Shown: one piece after another, positions 1-8,400 of the stretch
Layout: each line of letters opens with the position of its first letter
Position numbering within the stretch: the first letter of the stretch is position 1
Assembly: GCA_964502665.1 (NCBI GenBank)
Contig: CAZCXP010000086.1
Location: 1-10,845, forward strand
Source of the DNA: SOKG01 sp964502665
Lineage (GTDB): Bacteria; Chloroflexota; Dehalococcoidia; SZUA-161
Length of the DNA stretch: 10,845 nt
Reading direction: 5' to 3'
Translations under genes and position numbers: made by a program
The notes under the pieces: generated by a model
What the model saw: the letters and a program-made list of their open reading frames with translations, nothing else
The model's database searches: none
Told to the model about the DNA's origin: nothing

Positions 1-79
1 TTATGAATACGTGACGCTGGACCTGGAGGGATACAGGAGCGGAAGTTTCGATCAGACATTTGGTGCCAAGAAGGAGTGA
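1..79 (+). CDS. larE: C-terminal end of a LarE-like ATP-dependent sacrificial sulfur transferase (partial)
   Basis: Reading from base 2, an open frame runs 25 codons into a TGA at 77-79 and ends YVTLDLEGYRSGSFDQTF followed by GAKKE. The 'YV-LDLEGYR-GS' tail is, from memory, the conserved C-terminus of the LarE / TIGR00268 PP-loop family. LarE gives up a cysteine sulphur to build the nickel-pincer nucleotide cofactor of lactate racemase-type enzymes. Only the tail is visible, so the ATP-binding PP-loop and the sulphur-donor cysteine cannot be checked. The gene converges on the minus-strand nad operon with only 12 bases between the stop codons. No separate terminator hairpin is visible in that gap. 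Another member of the PP-loop ATPase superfamily is the main alternative. Confidence 0.68.
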   Translation, partial: YEYVTLDLEGYRSGSFDQTFGAKKE

Positions 80-91
80 AGGGGCTCACAC

Positions 92-598
92 TCAGTCGGA
101 TGCAGCCTTTGACGGTTTCCTGCGGAAGATTATCGAATCCAAGCTTAAGAACTCGCCTTTGTGAACCAATATCAGGAAAGCCATAATCAGAAGACCAAAA
201 TCTATCAGAAGCGCATCGCGGGTTTGAAGTATAGCCATCTCACCGAAACACCCGCACTCCATGTTCAAACCACGATAGAGTACGATGCTGTTGGCAATAA
301 TACAGCTCAAAGCCGCGAGCATGCCGATGCCGGAGGCAAATCTTGAGAACAGCCCCAGAAGCAACAAAGACCCAACAATAATCTCCACCCAGGGAAGCGC
401 GGTCCCGTACACATGAGCCAGAGCATCCGGGAGAAGAGCATACTCCGCCACCTCATCAACAAAGACAGCCTTCTCAGGCAATTTGGCGACAGCCGCTACG
501 ATAAAGGTAACCCCTACAACAAGACGAAGGGCAAAGCTAAGATAGCGATTTCTGAGAATGCCCCCTGCTGCAACGGCGAAGTTTCTCAGTTTCCTCAT
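92..598 (-). CDS. MauE/DoxX-family redox-associated membrane protein
   Basis: This is a 168-residue protein with about four predicted membrane helices (roughly residues 20-38, 66-86, 88-108 and 128-147) and a basic C-terminal tail. The motif CGCFG at residues 115-119, after the third helix, and the overall helix pattern fit the MauE/DoxX family. Members of that family are often linked to disulphide or quinol redox chemistry or to maturation of periplasmic proteins. Its ATG overlaps the nadC stop as ATGA, with AGAGGAA just upstream, so it should be translated together with nadC as the last gene of the nad operon. No thioredoxin-like partner is present next to it. The family placement is fairly secure. 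The specific role, and why it sits with NAD synthesis, are not known from the sequence. Confidence 0.82.
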   Translation of the reverse strand: MRKLRNFAVAAGGILRNRYLSFALRLVVGVTFIVAAVAKLPEKAVFVDEVAEYALLPDALAHVYGTALPWVEIIVGSLLLLGLFSRFASGIGMLAALSCIIANSIVLYRGLNMECGCFGEMAILQTRDALLIDFGLLIMAFLILVHKGEFLSLDSIIFRRKPSKAASD

Positions 599-1461
599 TT
601 CCTCTCAAGCTCAAGGCTTATATCCAGCGCCTTTGCCGAATGGGTGAGCGCGCCAACAGATATCAGGTCGACCCCTGTCTCGGCAACAGCGCGCACTCTA
701 TCCAGTGTGATTCTCCCCGAGGCCTCGAGCACCGCTCGTCCCTGTGTCAGTTCCACCACCTGTCGCATGTCTTCCAGGCTCATGTTGTCCAGCATGATTA
801 TGTCCGCCCCAGCGGAGAGCGCCTCCTCCGCCTGCTCCACAGACTCGACCTCGACCTCGATCTTCAGGGTATGAGGTGCATGCTGCCGAGCTTTTTCGAT
901 AGCCTCCCCCAACCCCACCCCACGGGATCCCAGAGCCACCAGATGGTTATCCTTGATCAGAACGCCATCACCCAGATTCTGGCGGTGGTTGTGCCCGCCG
1001 CCAACCCGCACCGCGTACTTCTCCAGCGCTCTTAAGCCGGGGGCGGTCTTGCGTGTATCCGTAATGAGTGCCTTTGTTCCCGAGATAGCTTCCACGTACT
1101 TTGCCGTCTCAGTAGCAATGCCGCTCAGTCTCTGCAGGAAATTCAGTGCTGTCCGCTCGGCCCTGAGGATGCTTGCCACCTTTCCCTCGATTGCCGCCAG
1201 CCTATCGCCAGGATGCATCCTGCTACCTTCGGCGACCAGCTCTTTGACCCTCAACACCGAGTCCACCCTGTGGAATACCATCGCGGCCACCCCTATACCA
1301 GCCAAAACCCCTTCGCTTTTTGCACGCAGATACGCCTTCCCCTCCTGGTTTGCCGGTATCAGCGCCTCGGTAGTGACATCACCCGACCCTAGGTCCTCGG
1401 CCAGGGCGCTGTCAACTATCTGCTCAACCTGGTTCCACCCGATTTCCAAAGACTTAGCCAT
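595..1461 (-). CDS. nadC: Nicotinate-nucleotide pyrophosphorylase, carboxylating (quinolinate phosphoribosyltransferase)
   Basis: NadC converts quinolinate and PRPP to nicotinate mononucleotide, CO2 and pyrophosphate, the third step of de novo NAD synthesis in the cytoplasm. The 288 residues match the usual family length. Visible signatures are EDLGSGDVTT (22-31), ERTALNFLQRLSG (102-114), DTRKTAPGLR (135-144), HRQNLGDGVLIKDNH (159-173), the acidic stretch IEVEVES (201-207), MLDNM (223-227) and EASG (246-249), ending in the SVGALTHSA strand (268-276). These cover the PRPP- and quinolinate-binding residues expected of type II phosphoribosyltransferases. The start is an ATG 3 bases after the nadB stop. 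AGGAAG inside the end of nadB serves as ribosome binding site. It sits between nadB and the MauE-type gene in one operon. Confidence 0.97.
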   Translation of the reverse strand: MAKSLEIGWNQVEQIVDSALAEDLGSGDVTTEALIPANQEGKAYLRAKSEGVLAGIGVAAMVFHRVDSVLRVKELVAEGSRMHPGDRLAAIEGKVASILRAERTALNFLQRLSGIATETAKYVEAISGTKALITDTRKTAPGLRALEKYAVRVGGGHNHRQNLGDGVLIKDNHLVALGSRGVGLGEAIEKARQHAPHTLKIEVEVESVEQAEEALSAGADIIMLDNMSLEDMRQVVELTQGRAVLEASGRITLDRVRAVAETGVDLISVGALTHSAKALDISLELERK

Positions 1462-1464
1462 AAG

Positions 1465-3006
1465 TTAAGCCGTCTTCCTAAAGACAATGTGCCTCAGCCA
1501 GGCGTCGGAGGACTCAGGGAAATCGGAGCGGAAGTGAGCCCCGCGGCTCTCCTCCCTCATCAGAGCCGCTTCAGCCATAAGCCGTCCCACCAGCACCATG
1601 TTAGCCAGCTCATACGATGGGCGGTCTGTAGGCGTCTTGAGGGCCTTCTCCCAGGCGGCGAGCGTAGTAACTGCCTCCTCCAACCTCCCCCCCGAGCGCA
1701 CGATTCCTACGTTGTTCCATAGCAGCGACTGCAGGGCAGTCAAGCTCAGACCAGGAAAGCTGCGTGTACCGGTGTCTCGTTCTTTGAGAGGAAAGGCTTC
1801 GCTTTCAGCGATGGTAGCTGTATTGGCCTCCCCTTTGGACCTTTCCACAATCCTCTTGCCGAAGACCAGTACCTCCAGCAATGAGTTCGAGGCCAAACGG
1901 TTCGCCCCGTGCACCCCGGTACATGCCACCTCGCCGCTGGCGAACAAGCCAGCGATGTTGGTTTCCCCCCAGTAATTTGTCCTCACCCCACCCATCATGT
2001 AGTGAGCCGCAGGTACCACCGGAATCATGGAGGAGGTGATATCCAGGCCGTGGTCCCGGCAAAACCGGTATATCTGGGGGAAGCGAGCAGAGAGGATGCG
2101 CGCCGGCAGATGGGTGACATCCAGAAAGACGCGGTCAGTTCCAGTCTTTTTCATCTCGGCAACAATGCTGCGGGCGACAACATCTCTGGGCGCCAGATCG
2201 CCTTCAGGCGTGTAGTCAAGCATGAAGCGTTCCCCACCGGCATTGCGCAACACCCCCCCTTCACCCCTCACAGCCTCAGAGATAAGAAACAACGGCACCC
2301 CGGGCAAACGCAGAGCTGTAGGATGGAACTGAAAGAACTCCATATCAACAATCTCGGCGCCAGCCTCATAAGCCAAAGCTATGCCATCCCCGGTAGCGAT
2401 GTCAGGGTTGGTGCTAATCCTGAACAACCGTCCCATTCCGCCGGTGGCCAGGATGAGGGAACGGCACCCGAATTCCTCCTCTGAACCAGAATGCAAATCC
2501 AGGGCAGCGACTCCATAGACACCGCCATCGCGGACGAGTATATCGGTGGCAAGGCAGTGCTCCAGAATGGTAATACTCCTCGATGAACGCGCGGCGTTGC
2601 TCAAGGTGACCTCAATACGTTCTCCAGTGGCATCGCCACCGGCATGCAGAATGCGAGGGACGCTATGAGCAGCCTCCTTGGTAAGAGCGATTTCGCCCTC
2701 GACTGTGTCGAAGGGAACTCCCAGCTTAACGAGGTCAGCAATACGGTCGGCAGCCTCCTCGGTTAGAAGGTGCACCGCCTCTGGGTCACACAGGCCAGCG
2801 CCCGCAGCCATGGTGTCCCGAAAGTGAAGCTCAGGTGAGTCAAGACTGCTGATGGCCGCGGCGATACCACCTTGAGCATGCTTGGTGTTGCATTCGTCAA
2901 TGCTGCCTTTGGTGAGGATAAGAACGCTGCCCAACTCCTGGGCCAGCAGAGCATCGTAAAGGCCAGCTATCCCACTGCCAATGATTATGTAGTCATATTT
3001 TCTCAT
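1465..3006 (-). CDS. nadB: L-aspartate oxidase
   Basis: NadB is an FAD enzyme that oxidises L-aspartate to iminoaspartate, the unstable substrate of NadA; in anaerobes fumarate can serve as electron acceptor. From the chosen start it has 513 residues, slightly shorter than the E. coli enzyme. Visible features are the FAD fold IIIGSGIAGL (7-16), TKHAQGGIAAA (41-51), HAGGDATGER (121-130), LATGGMG (186-192), FFQFHPTAL (224-232), SEAVRGEGG (243-251), AAHYMMGGV (333-341) and HGANRLASNSLLE (366-378), followed by the helical C-terminal domain. These are the catalytic and flavin-binding blocks of the fumarate reductase/aspartate oxidase family. A TTG one codon upstream (3007-3009) is possible. The ATG at 3004-3006 is preferred because AGGTGG lies at the right distance and it overlaps the nadA stop as TGATG, implying translational coupling. 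Confidence 0.96.
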   Translation of the reverse strand: MRKYDYIIIGSGIAGLYDALLAQELGSVLILTKGSIDECNTKHAQGGIAAAISSLDSPELHFRDTMAAGAGLCDPEAVHLLTEEAADRIADLVKLGVPFDTVEGEIALTKEAAHSVPRILHAGGDATGERIEVTLSNAARSSRSITILEHCLATDILVRDGGVYGVAALDLHSGSEEEFGCRSLILATGGMGRLFRISTNPDIATGDGIALAYEAGAEIVDMEFFQFHPTALRLPGVPLFLISEAVRGEGGVLRNAGGERFMLDYTPEGDLAPRDVVARSIVAEMKKTGTDRVFLDVTHLPARILSARFPQIYRFCRDHGLDITSSMIPVVPAAHYMMGGVRTNYWGETNIAGLFASGEVACTGVHGANRLASNSLLEVLVFGKRIVERSKGEANTATIAESEAFPLKERDTGTRSFPGLSLTALQSLLWNNVGIVRSGGRLEEAVTTLAAWEKALKTPTDRPSYELANMVLVGRLMAEAALMREESRGAHFRSDFPESSDAWLRHIVFRKTA

Positions 3007-3944
3007 CAATCCACCTGAGGAAGTTGGGGTATATCCAGCATTCGGTCCAGGGCACGCTTTGCCCCCAGCCTTATCTCCTCCGGTACAGCAACCACGTTCC
3101 TCCTGAGTTCCATAGTCTGAGCAAGCTCATCCAGGGTGGTCTTCTTCATGTCAGGACATATCAGGCCCTTCGAGATAAGATAGAAGCTCTTCTCCGGATT
3201 ATCCTTCCGCAAGCGGTAGACCAACCCCTCCTCCGTGCCGATAAGAAAGGTCTTCGCCGAGCTCTCTTGAGCATATCGCAACATCTGCGAGGTGCTGAGC
3301 GCGGCATCAGCAAGTGCAATAACCTCAGCCCTGCACTCAGGGTGTACCAGGACCACAGCATCGGCATGCTCCTGCTTGGCCCTTATGACGTGCTTTGGCG
3401 TGAGACGGTGATGGGTGTTGCAATAGCCGGGATAGAGGATTATCCGTTTGTTGGTCTTGGTGGATACATAGTGGCCCAGGTTCTTATCGGGTATGAACAG
3501 TATCTCATCGTTTGGCACCGCTTCTACCACCCTAAGCGCGTTGGCAGAGGTACAGCAGTAGTCGCTCTCCGCCTTGACCGCTGCCGAGGAGTTCACGTAG
3601 CAAACAACCGTGGCCTTGGGATACCTCTGCTTCCACTGCCTCAGGTCATCGACACCTATCATATCCGCCATAGGACAGCCCGCGGTGCCTTCGGCAAGCA
3701 GCACAGTACGGGTAGGATTCAAGATGGCAGCAGTTTCCGCCATGAAGCGTACCGCACACAGGACTATCACCTCAGCATCGAGCAGGGTTGCCTGGCGTGC
3801 CAATTCCAAGGAGTCCCCTGTGATATCAGCAATGTCCTGAACCTCAGGCCGCTGATAGTTATGCGCCATGATGACAGCACCGAGCTCCTTTTTGAGTTCG
3901 AGTATCCTCTCCCGCAGCTTATCTTCAGTGAGTACTGTTGACAC
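3006..3944 (-). CDS. nadA: Quinolinate synthase A
   Basis: NadA condenses iminoaspartate with dihydroxyacetone phosphate to give quinolinate, using an oxygen-sensitive [4Fe-4S] cluster with one open iron site. The 312 residues match the short bacterial form. The three expected cluster cysteines are present: C90 in AGCPMADM, C204 in HPEC and C263 in CPDMKKTT. Other family blocks are AHNYQRPEVQDIAD (27-40), FMAETA (67-72), CYVNSSAAVKAESD (115-128), IPDKNLG (151-157) and GTEEGL (236-241). The start is a GTG (3942-3944). A modest AAGG lies 3-5 bases upstream, and the next internal ATG would remove the conserved AHNYQ block. It is the first gene of the nadA-nadB-nadC-membrane protein operon. The intact cluster ligands suggest an anaerobic or low-oxygen cytoplasm. 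Confidence 0.96.
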   Translation of the reverse strand: MSTVLTEDKLRERILELKKELGAVIMAHNYQRPEVQDIADITGDSLELARQATLLDAEVIVLCAVRFMAETAAILNPTRTVLLAEGTAGCPMADMIGVDDLRQWKQRYPKATVVCYVNSSAAVKAESDYCCTSANALRVVEAVPNDEILFIPDKNLGHYVSTKTNKRIILYPGYCNTHHRLTPKHVIRAKQEHADAVVLVHPECRAEVIALADAALSTSQMLRYAQESSAKTFLIGTEEGLVYRLRKDNPEKSFYLISKGLICPDMKKTTLDELAQTMELRRNVVAVPEEIRLGAKRALDRMLDIPQLPQVD

Positions 3945-3974
3945 CGCCTTATCCAGAACCCTTTAGTAGGGATA

Positions 3975-4003
3975 GCTTAATCCAACACCCTATCGAGTGT
4001 CAA
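3975..4003 (-). promoter_or_regulatory. Candidate promoter of the nad operon
   Basis: On the minus strand a perfect -35 box TTGACA (3998-4003) is followed 17 bases later by TTAAGC (3975-3980), a poor -10. Transcription would start about 20-25 bases before the nadA GTG, leaving no room for a riboswitch. The spacer holds an imperfect dyad, ACAC...GTGT (3985-4000), which could be an operator. It does not clearly match a NiaR or NrtR site as far as I can judge. The -35 is convincing and the -10 is not. Confidence 0.4.
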
Positions 4004-4081
4004 CGAGCGGAGTGATTCGGGAGCCCCAACACGCTCACGGGTGAGGAAATAGCAGGGTTCCTAAACGACCCCGGTGAGATA

Positions 4082-4130
4082 TTGCACCTTTTGCACATTC
4101 AGGTTAGAGTTAGTAAACGGTCAAGTTTAC
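4082..4130 (+). promoter_or_regulatory. Candidate recF promoter with an inverted repeat
   Basis: TTGCAC (4082-4087) and, 17 bases later, TAGAGT (4105-4110) form a moderate sigma-70-like promoter reading toward recF. Directly downstream is a perfect interrupted palindrome, GTAAAC (4113-4118), six bases, GTTTAC (4125-4130). It would lie at or just after the transcription start and is placed where a repressor site would be. A second TTGCAC (4091-4096) gives an alternative promoter with a weaker -10, TAAACG, lying inside the dyad. This is inferred from sequence pattern only. Confidence 0.35.
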
Positions 4131-4162
4131 CTGATTGGCTGCATGCCCAGTTGCCCCCAGGC

Positions 4163-4178
4163 AGGAGGAGAAGGGTTG
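4163..4178 (+). promoter_or_regulatory. Ribosome binding site fixing a TTG start for recF
   Basis: AGGAGGAG-type sequence (4163-4170) sits five bases before a TTG at 4176-4178. Translation from that TTG begins MHITHLRLTNFRNY, which aligns with the normal RecF N-terminus. The longer open frame from the ATG at 4074 adds 34 residues that look nothing like RecF, so the TTG is taken as the start. Confidence 0.85.
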
Positions 4179-5384
4179 CATATCACCCATTTGCGCCTGA
4201 CCAACTTCCGTAACTATCCTAGCCTCGATATTGAGCTCCCACCGAATATAATGGTATTCCACGGTGACAATGCTCAGGGCAAGAGTAACTTCCTGGAGGC
4301 GATTTACCTTCTGGCGACCAGCAGATCGCCTCGTGCCACCAACGAGAGAGAGCTTATCAACTGGTCTGCCTTAAGAGAGGAGCTTCCTGTCTGTCGCCTT
4401 GCGGCTGATGTTCAGAAGGCTGGGGGACATCTTAGCCTGGAGATCGCCCTCAGGGGCAAGCCCGGCCTCTTCAGGGAAGCTGAAGACTCTTTCTCACCGT
4501 GGCAAAGTGCTGCCAAGGCTCCACCCATCCACAAGCGTATTCGAGTGAACGGCGTAGTGCGCCGCGCCATTGACCTTATCGGCCAAATCAACGTCGTGCT
4601 GTTCAGCGTCCAGGACATCAACATCGTTGGAGGTGAGCCGGCGCTGCGCCGCCGCTATCTTGACATTACAAACTCTCAAATTGATCCCCACTACCTGCGC
4701 CAGTTGCAGCGATACCACCGGGTCCTGTGGCAGCGCAACCGACTTCTGCGCCAGATAGCTGAGAACCAGGCAAGCCCTGATGAGCTCTCCTTCTGGGATC
4801 AAGAGCTGGTGCAAACAGGCGCTTATCTAACAGTCCAGCGAGATCATATGGTCGCCGCGCTGGAACAGCTAACACAAGTCATCCATGACGAGCTCAGCAG
4901 CGATCAAGGAGGGTTAACACTAGCTTATCTCAGAAGCATCGATAAGGAGAAAGGAAAGGGCGATTCCCGGATCGAGGAGATTGCTGAGGTGTTTGCCCGG
5001 TCACTCCACGCAGCACGGAAAAAAGAGCTGGCTCAGGGCATATCGCTAGTGGGGCCACACCGTGACGATGTCCGTTTCTTGAGCAATGAGGTAGATCTTG
5101 GAGTTTTCGGTTCTCGAGGTCAGCAAAGAACTGTGGCACTCTCGCTCAAACTTGCTGAGGCCAAGTTTATGCTGAGCAAAACTGGGGAACATCCGATACT
5201 GCTATTAGACGATGTTCTCTCCGAACTCGATGGCCAACGGCGGCGTCACCTGCTTCGCTCTGTTGCCAGCTATCAACAGGTGCTGATGACCACAACAAAC
5301 CTCGATCACTTCGAGCCCCATTTCCTGGAACAGGCGGCGTTATTCAGAGTAAACCAGGGCCGTATCGAGACCCTGTCGGGCTAA
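4176..5384 (+). CDS. recF: DNA replication and repair protein RecF
   Basis: RecF is an ABC/SMC-like ATPase that works with RecO and RecR to load RecA on single-stranded gaps and restart blocked forks. From the TTG start it has 402 residues, somewhat longer than E. coli RecF. It shows the N-terminal strand HITHLRLTNFRNY (2-14), Walker A GDNAQGKSN (30-38), the RecF block VVLFSVQDINIVGGEP (140-154), LRRRYLD (157-163), GPHRDD (293-298), the ABC signature FGSRGQQRT (311-319) and Walker B ILLLDDVLSELD (341-352). All catalytic ATPase motifs are intact. A low-complexity lysine-rich segment near 256-263 may be a lineage insertion. It is divergent from the nad operon and convergent with the large activase gene. 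No dnaA, dnaN or gyrase gene is beside it, unlike the classic arrangement near the replication origin. Confidence 0.96.
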   Translation: MHITHLRLTNFRNYPSLDIELPPNIMVFHGDNAQGKSNFLEAIYLLATSRSPRATNERELINWSALREELPVCRLAADVQKAGGHLSLEIALRGKPGLFREAEDSFSPWQSAAKAPPIHKRIRVNGVVRRAIDLIGQINVVLFSVQDINIVGGEPALRRRYLDITNSQIDPHYLRQLQRYHRVLWQRNRLLRQIAENQASPDELSFWDQELVQTGAYLTVQRDHMVAALEQLTQVIHDELSSDQGGLTLAYLRSIDKEKGKGDSRIEEIAEVFARSLHAARKKELAQGISLVGPHRDDVRFLSNEVDLGVFGSRGQQRTVALSLKLAEAKFMLSKTGEHPILLLDDVLSELDGQRRRHLLRSVASYQQVLMTTTNLDHFEPHFLEQAALFRVNQGRIETLSG

Positions 5385-5390
5385 GCTTAC

Positions 5391-5425
5391 AAATCCCCCT
5401 AAATCCCCCTTTGGAAAAGGGGGGA
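5391..5425. terminator. C-rich hairpin between convergent genes; REP-like and probable bidirectional terminator
   Basis: AAATCCCCCT occurs twice in tandem (5391-5400 and 5401-5410). The second copy forms a perfect 8-bp stem, CCCCCTTT (5405-5412) with AAAGGGGG (5416-5423), and a 3-base loop. It starts about 7 bases after the recF stop and lies before the stop of the oppositely oriented activase gene, so it could end transcription from both sides. There is no run of T, so classic intrinsic termination is uncertain. From memory, similar AAATCCCCCT-type units are common dispersed repeats in several bacterial groups. Confidence 0.5.
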
Positions 5426-5479
5426 CTATATTTGAGGGTAACGATAAGCTTCGAGGGAGAGGGATTCTAACGGAAGGCT

Positions 5480-8400
5480 CTAATGCGTTGCCTGAGGCCT
5501 GTCTCTACTGCTGTATCTAATGACCTCGGCGAAATTGCCGATCCTCATTTGATTGTTGGTCTCCATGATGCCATCATAAGTAAGGCTAATCCAGGGCTTC
5601 CCATACTTCTCGCTGAGCCTCTCCGACATGGCAGCCACAATCCCCCCAGGCATACAGCCATGCGGCATCACCGAAATCACGCCGGCAAACCTCGGATCCT
5701 CCAGCCACTCGATCCCTGCGCCTATGCTGAGAATCGCTTCGCCCCCACATTTCGGGGAGAGATATCTCCCTGCTAACTCCAGCAACTCTTTTGTTGTAGG
5801 GTCCTTGCCTTCAACCAGCTCGCCAAAATTGGCTGCTACTGAGTGCTCGTCCCGATCTAGCACGAACTTTCTTATATTGCCTTGAATAATCCTCTTCAAG
5901 TCCCTGTCCCTGATACCATCCTCGATATTCCGATGTGTTATGTACTTGAACCACTCCGCAATAGGGGAGACGATAGCCTCCAATCCCACCTTCTCACAAT
6001 CTCTGACCAGATCGCTATTGCTGAATTTGTTGGAGCGTAGAAAGATCTCGCCGTTAATCCCCACAAGCGGCCTTCTTGGCTCACTGGGATCGATCAGCGA
6101 CCTGAATCTGGGAGCGGCTTCCCTTATGATATCGTCAAGGGGTTCCTTTCTACGCATGAGGCTGGCGACCCCCAGCAAGTACTCATTGAACAACGCCTCT
6201 GCCGCCCCCTCCGATTTCTCATAGGGACGGGTGCGCCACAGCAGCCGCTCCAGATAGTCGACTGCAACAATGCCCCTCCAGGCCAGGCGTTCGAACCCCG
6301 CACCCAGGTTCCAATCGTGATAGCCATGATTGGACACTGTGGTTCGTATCGGGAAATCGAAGCCCAAGTCACGAAGTATCTTGATTTGCTCCACGGCATA
6401 CTTACCGAAGCGGCATGGCCCGTATGCACCAGCCATAAACCCCTCGACATCCTCCAGGCCAACCCCTCCATTGTTATCCTCATCGAGGAACCTCATAAAG
6501 CTGCCCAGGGTTACCCTGTACGGCAGGCACTCCTTACCCGATGTCACCTTGTTACTATAGAGCATGTCTCTTTCGTCTGGCTCGGGAAGCACCACTGCTT
6601 CGACCCCGAACGCCTGCATCGCCGCGCACAAGGCGTCAGCGTGTTCGCACATCCTCGGTAACAAAACGAGCTTGCTTTCGCTGAACTTCGTATATGCTAC
6701 ACGGCGGATATCTCTCTCTTGGTCAAGGGACTCACCCGCCCTGCCCGAGCTGGCGAAGCCGTTAATGGTATCAACGAAGGCCTCAAGGCGGGTGACAATC
6801 CCCGCTTCGGCAGCATGCTCATCGATCTCCAACTGTCCCAAGGGCTTGCCACCCATTATATCTTCGACAAGATTGAGTATGAATGAGTTTGGCCCGCAGC
6901 CGAAGTTTGTCAGCACCAGCCCAAATAGCTGGGGGTCTTTTTCAGTTAAGGCAGCGCCAGCTATGTGCTTGCTTTCGTTGAACCAATACGGACGGTCTGA
7001 GTACTCCCTGACATCTACCGAGCCAAGCGGCAGAAATTCCAGCGGTATCGGCACGACGCCGAGCTGGGCAAGCTTTTCAGCTATTCCCAGGTTTGCTCCC
7101 GAATCCTGTGACATATAAGACCTTGCGAAAAGGACGACACCCAATTGGTCAGTTCGACGAAGCCGCGCCATCAGCTCCCTGCCAAGTTCAACCTCCGCCG
7201 CCTCGAAATCGCGTTGTGCCGCAATACCACGAGCTGCGGCCTCTTTTCCCTGCTTCCTGCTGAAGCCCATCTTCACTGCCACATCTGCAAGGTTCTTTAT
7301 CACATCGGCATCGCCCCCGCTGAAGTCGATTATCGGTATCAACAGGCGCTTGCCCATGCCGAGGGCCTCACGTATGATAAACGGGGATGCCTGCACCAGG
7401 GGGCAAGCATATTTCTGATTCTCATCCCCTTCTTTGAGGCCCATGCGTATGACGGAGGGGTAAAGAATGTAGTCCACATTGTTCAGGCTCGCCGCATGAC
7501 CGTGAAGGAGCTTCATTGGAAAACAACTGTCGGTGTAGCTCAACTCAACAGCCTGCCCCATGATCTGATTATTGGTCTTGCTGGAGAACACAACCTTTGC
7601 GCCGAGCGCATTCAAGAACCCAATAAATAGCGGGGCATAATCGTACATCATGAGCGCCCGGGGGATGCCCACCACAGGCCCGGTGCCTTCACCCTCGCGG
7701 TAATCCTTAAACAGCAGTCTCTCACGCTCATCGAATGGGGTTTCCCTCTTCTCGCGGCTGATGGTGCTGTCGAAAAGATCGCACCTGCTGCCGTAGAACG
7801 TAGGTTTCTCGCCGGGTATCTCCATACGGCTTATAGTGCAGTTGTTGTCGCACCTCTTGCAGGTAAAGGTGGAAAGCTTGTATTCGCTCTCAACAACCTT
7901 TTGCAGCCCCTTAAACTTTGAGGCCCTGCCGTCCATCTCCTCCCTGGCCAGAAGCGCTACTCCTATCGCCCCGCTGACATCCCTATGCTCAGCCACAAGT
8001 ATGGTCTTCCCCTCGAGTGCCCTTCTAAAGGCAGAGACAACGGCATCGTTATAGAATACCGCCCCGGTCAACATGACCTTATCGCCCAGTTTCCTCGTGC
8101 CCAACACCTTGGACAGATAGTTCCCCGCAATCGAGTTGGCAAGGCTGGCTGTTATCACCTCCAGGGGCACACCTTCCTGCTGAGCTAAGGCAACTGACTG
8201 CCCCATGAAGGCGGCGCACCTCGACCCCAGGTCGATAGTGTGGGGCGCCTCGAATGCCAAAGCGGCGAAATCACCATTCTGAACGCGAACGCCAAGCTGC
8301 TCAGCCAGCTCGTCGATGAAGCTCCCTGTTCCTGCAGCGCACGCCTTGTTCATCTGATAATCAACGACAACGCCGTTTCGCTTGATAACAAGCTTCGAGT

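Noticed and set aside
3024..3941. 305-codon open frame antisense to nadA, and other long antisense frames over nadB, nadC and the activase gene
   Set aside because: The minus-strand frames encode proteins with intact catalytic motifs. The antisense frames have no recognisable motifs and are shadows of biased codon use.
3949..3957. TTATCCAGA, one mismatch from the E. coli DnaA box, close to recF
   Set aside because: It is a single site with no cluster, no AT-rich unwinding region and no dnaA or dnaN nearby, so there is no case for a replication origin.
3945..3975. NAD-sensing riboswitch before nadA
   Set aside because: The predicted transcript leader is only about 20-25 bases, too short for a known NAD riboswitch, and no such fold is seen upstream.
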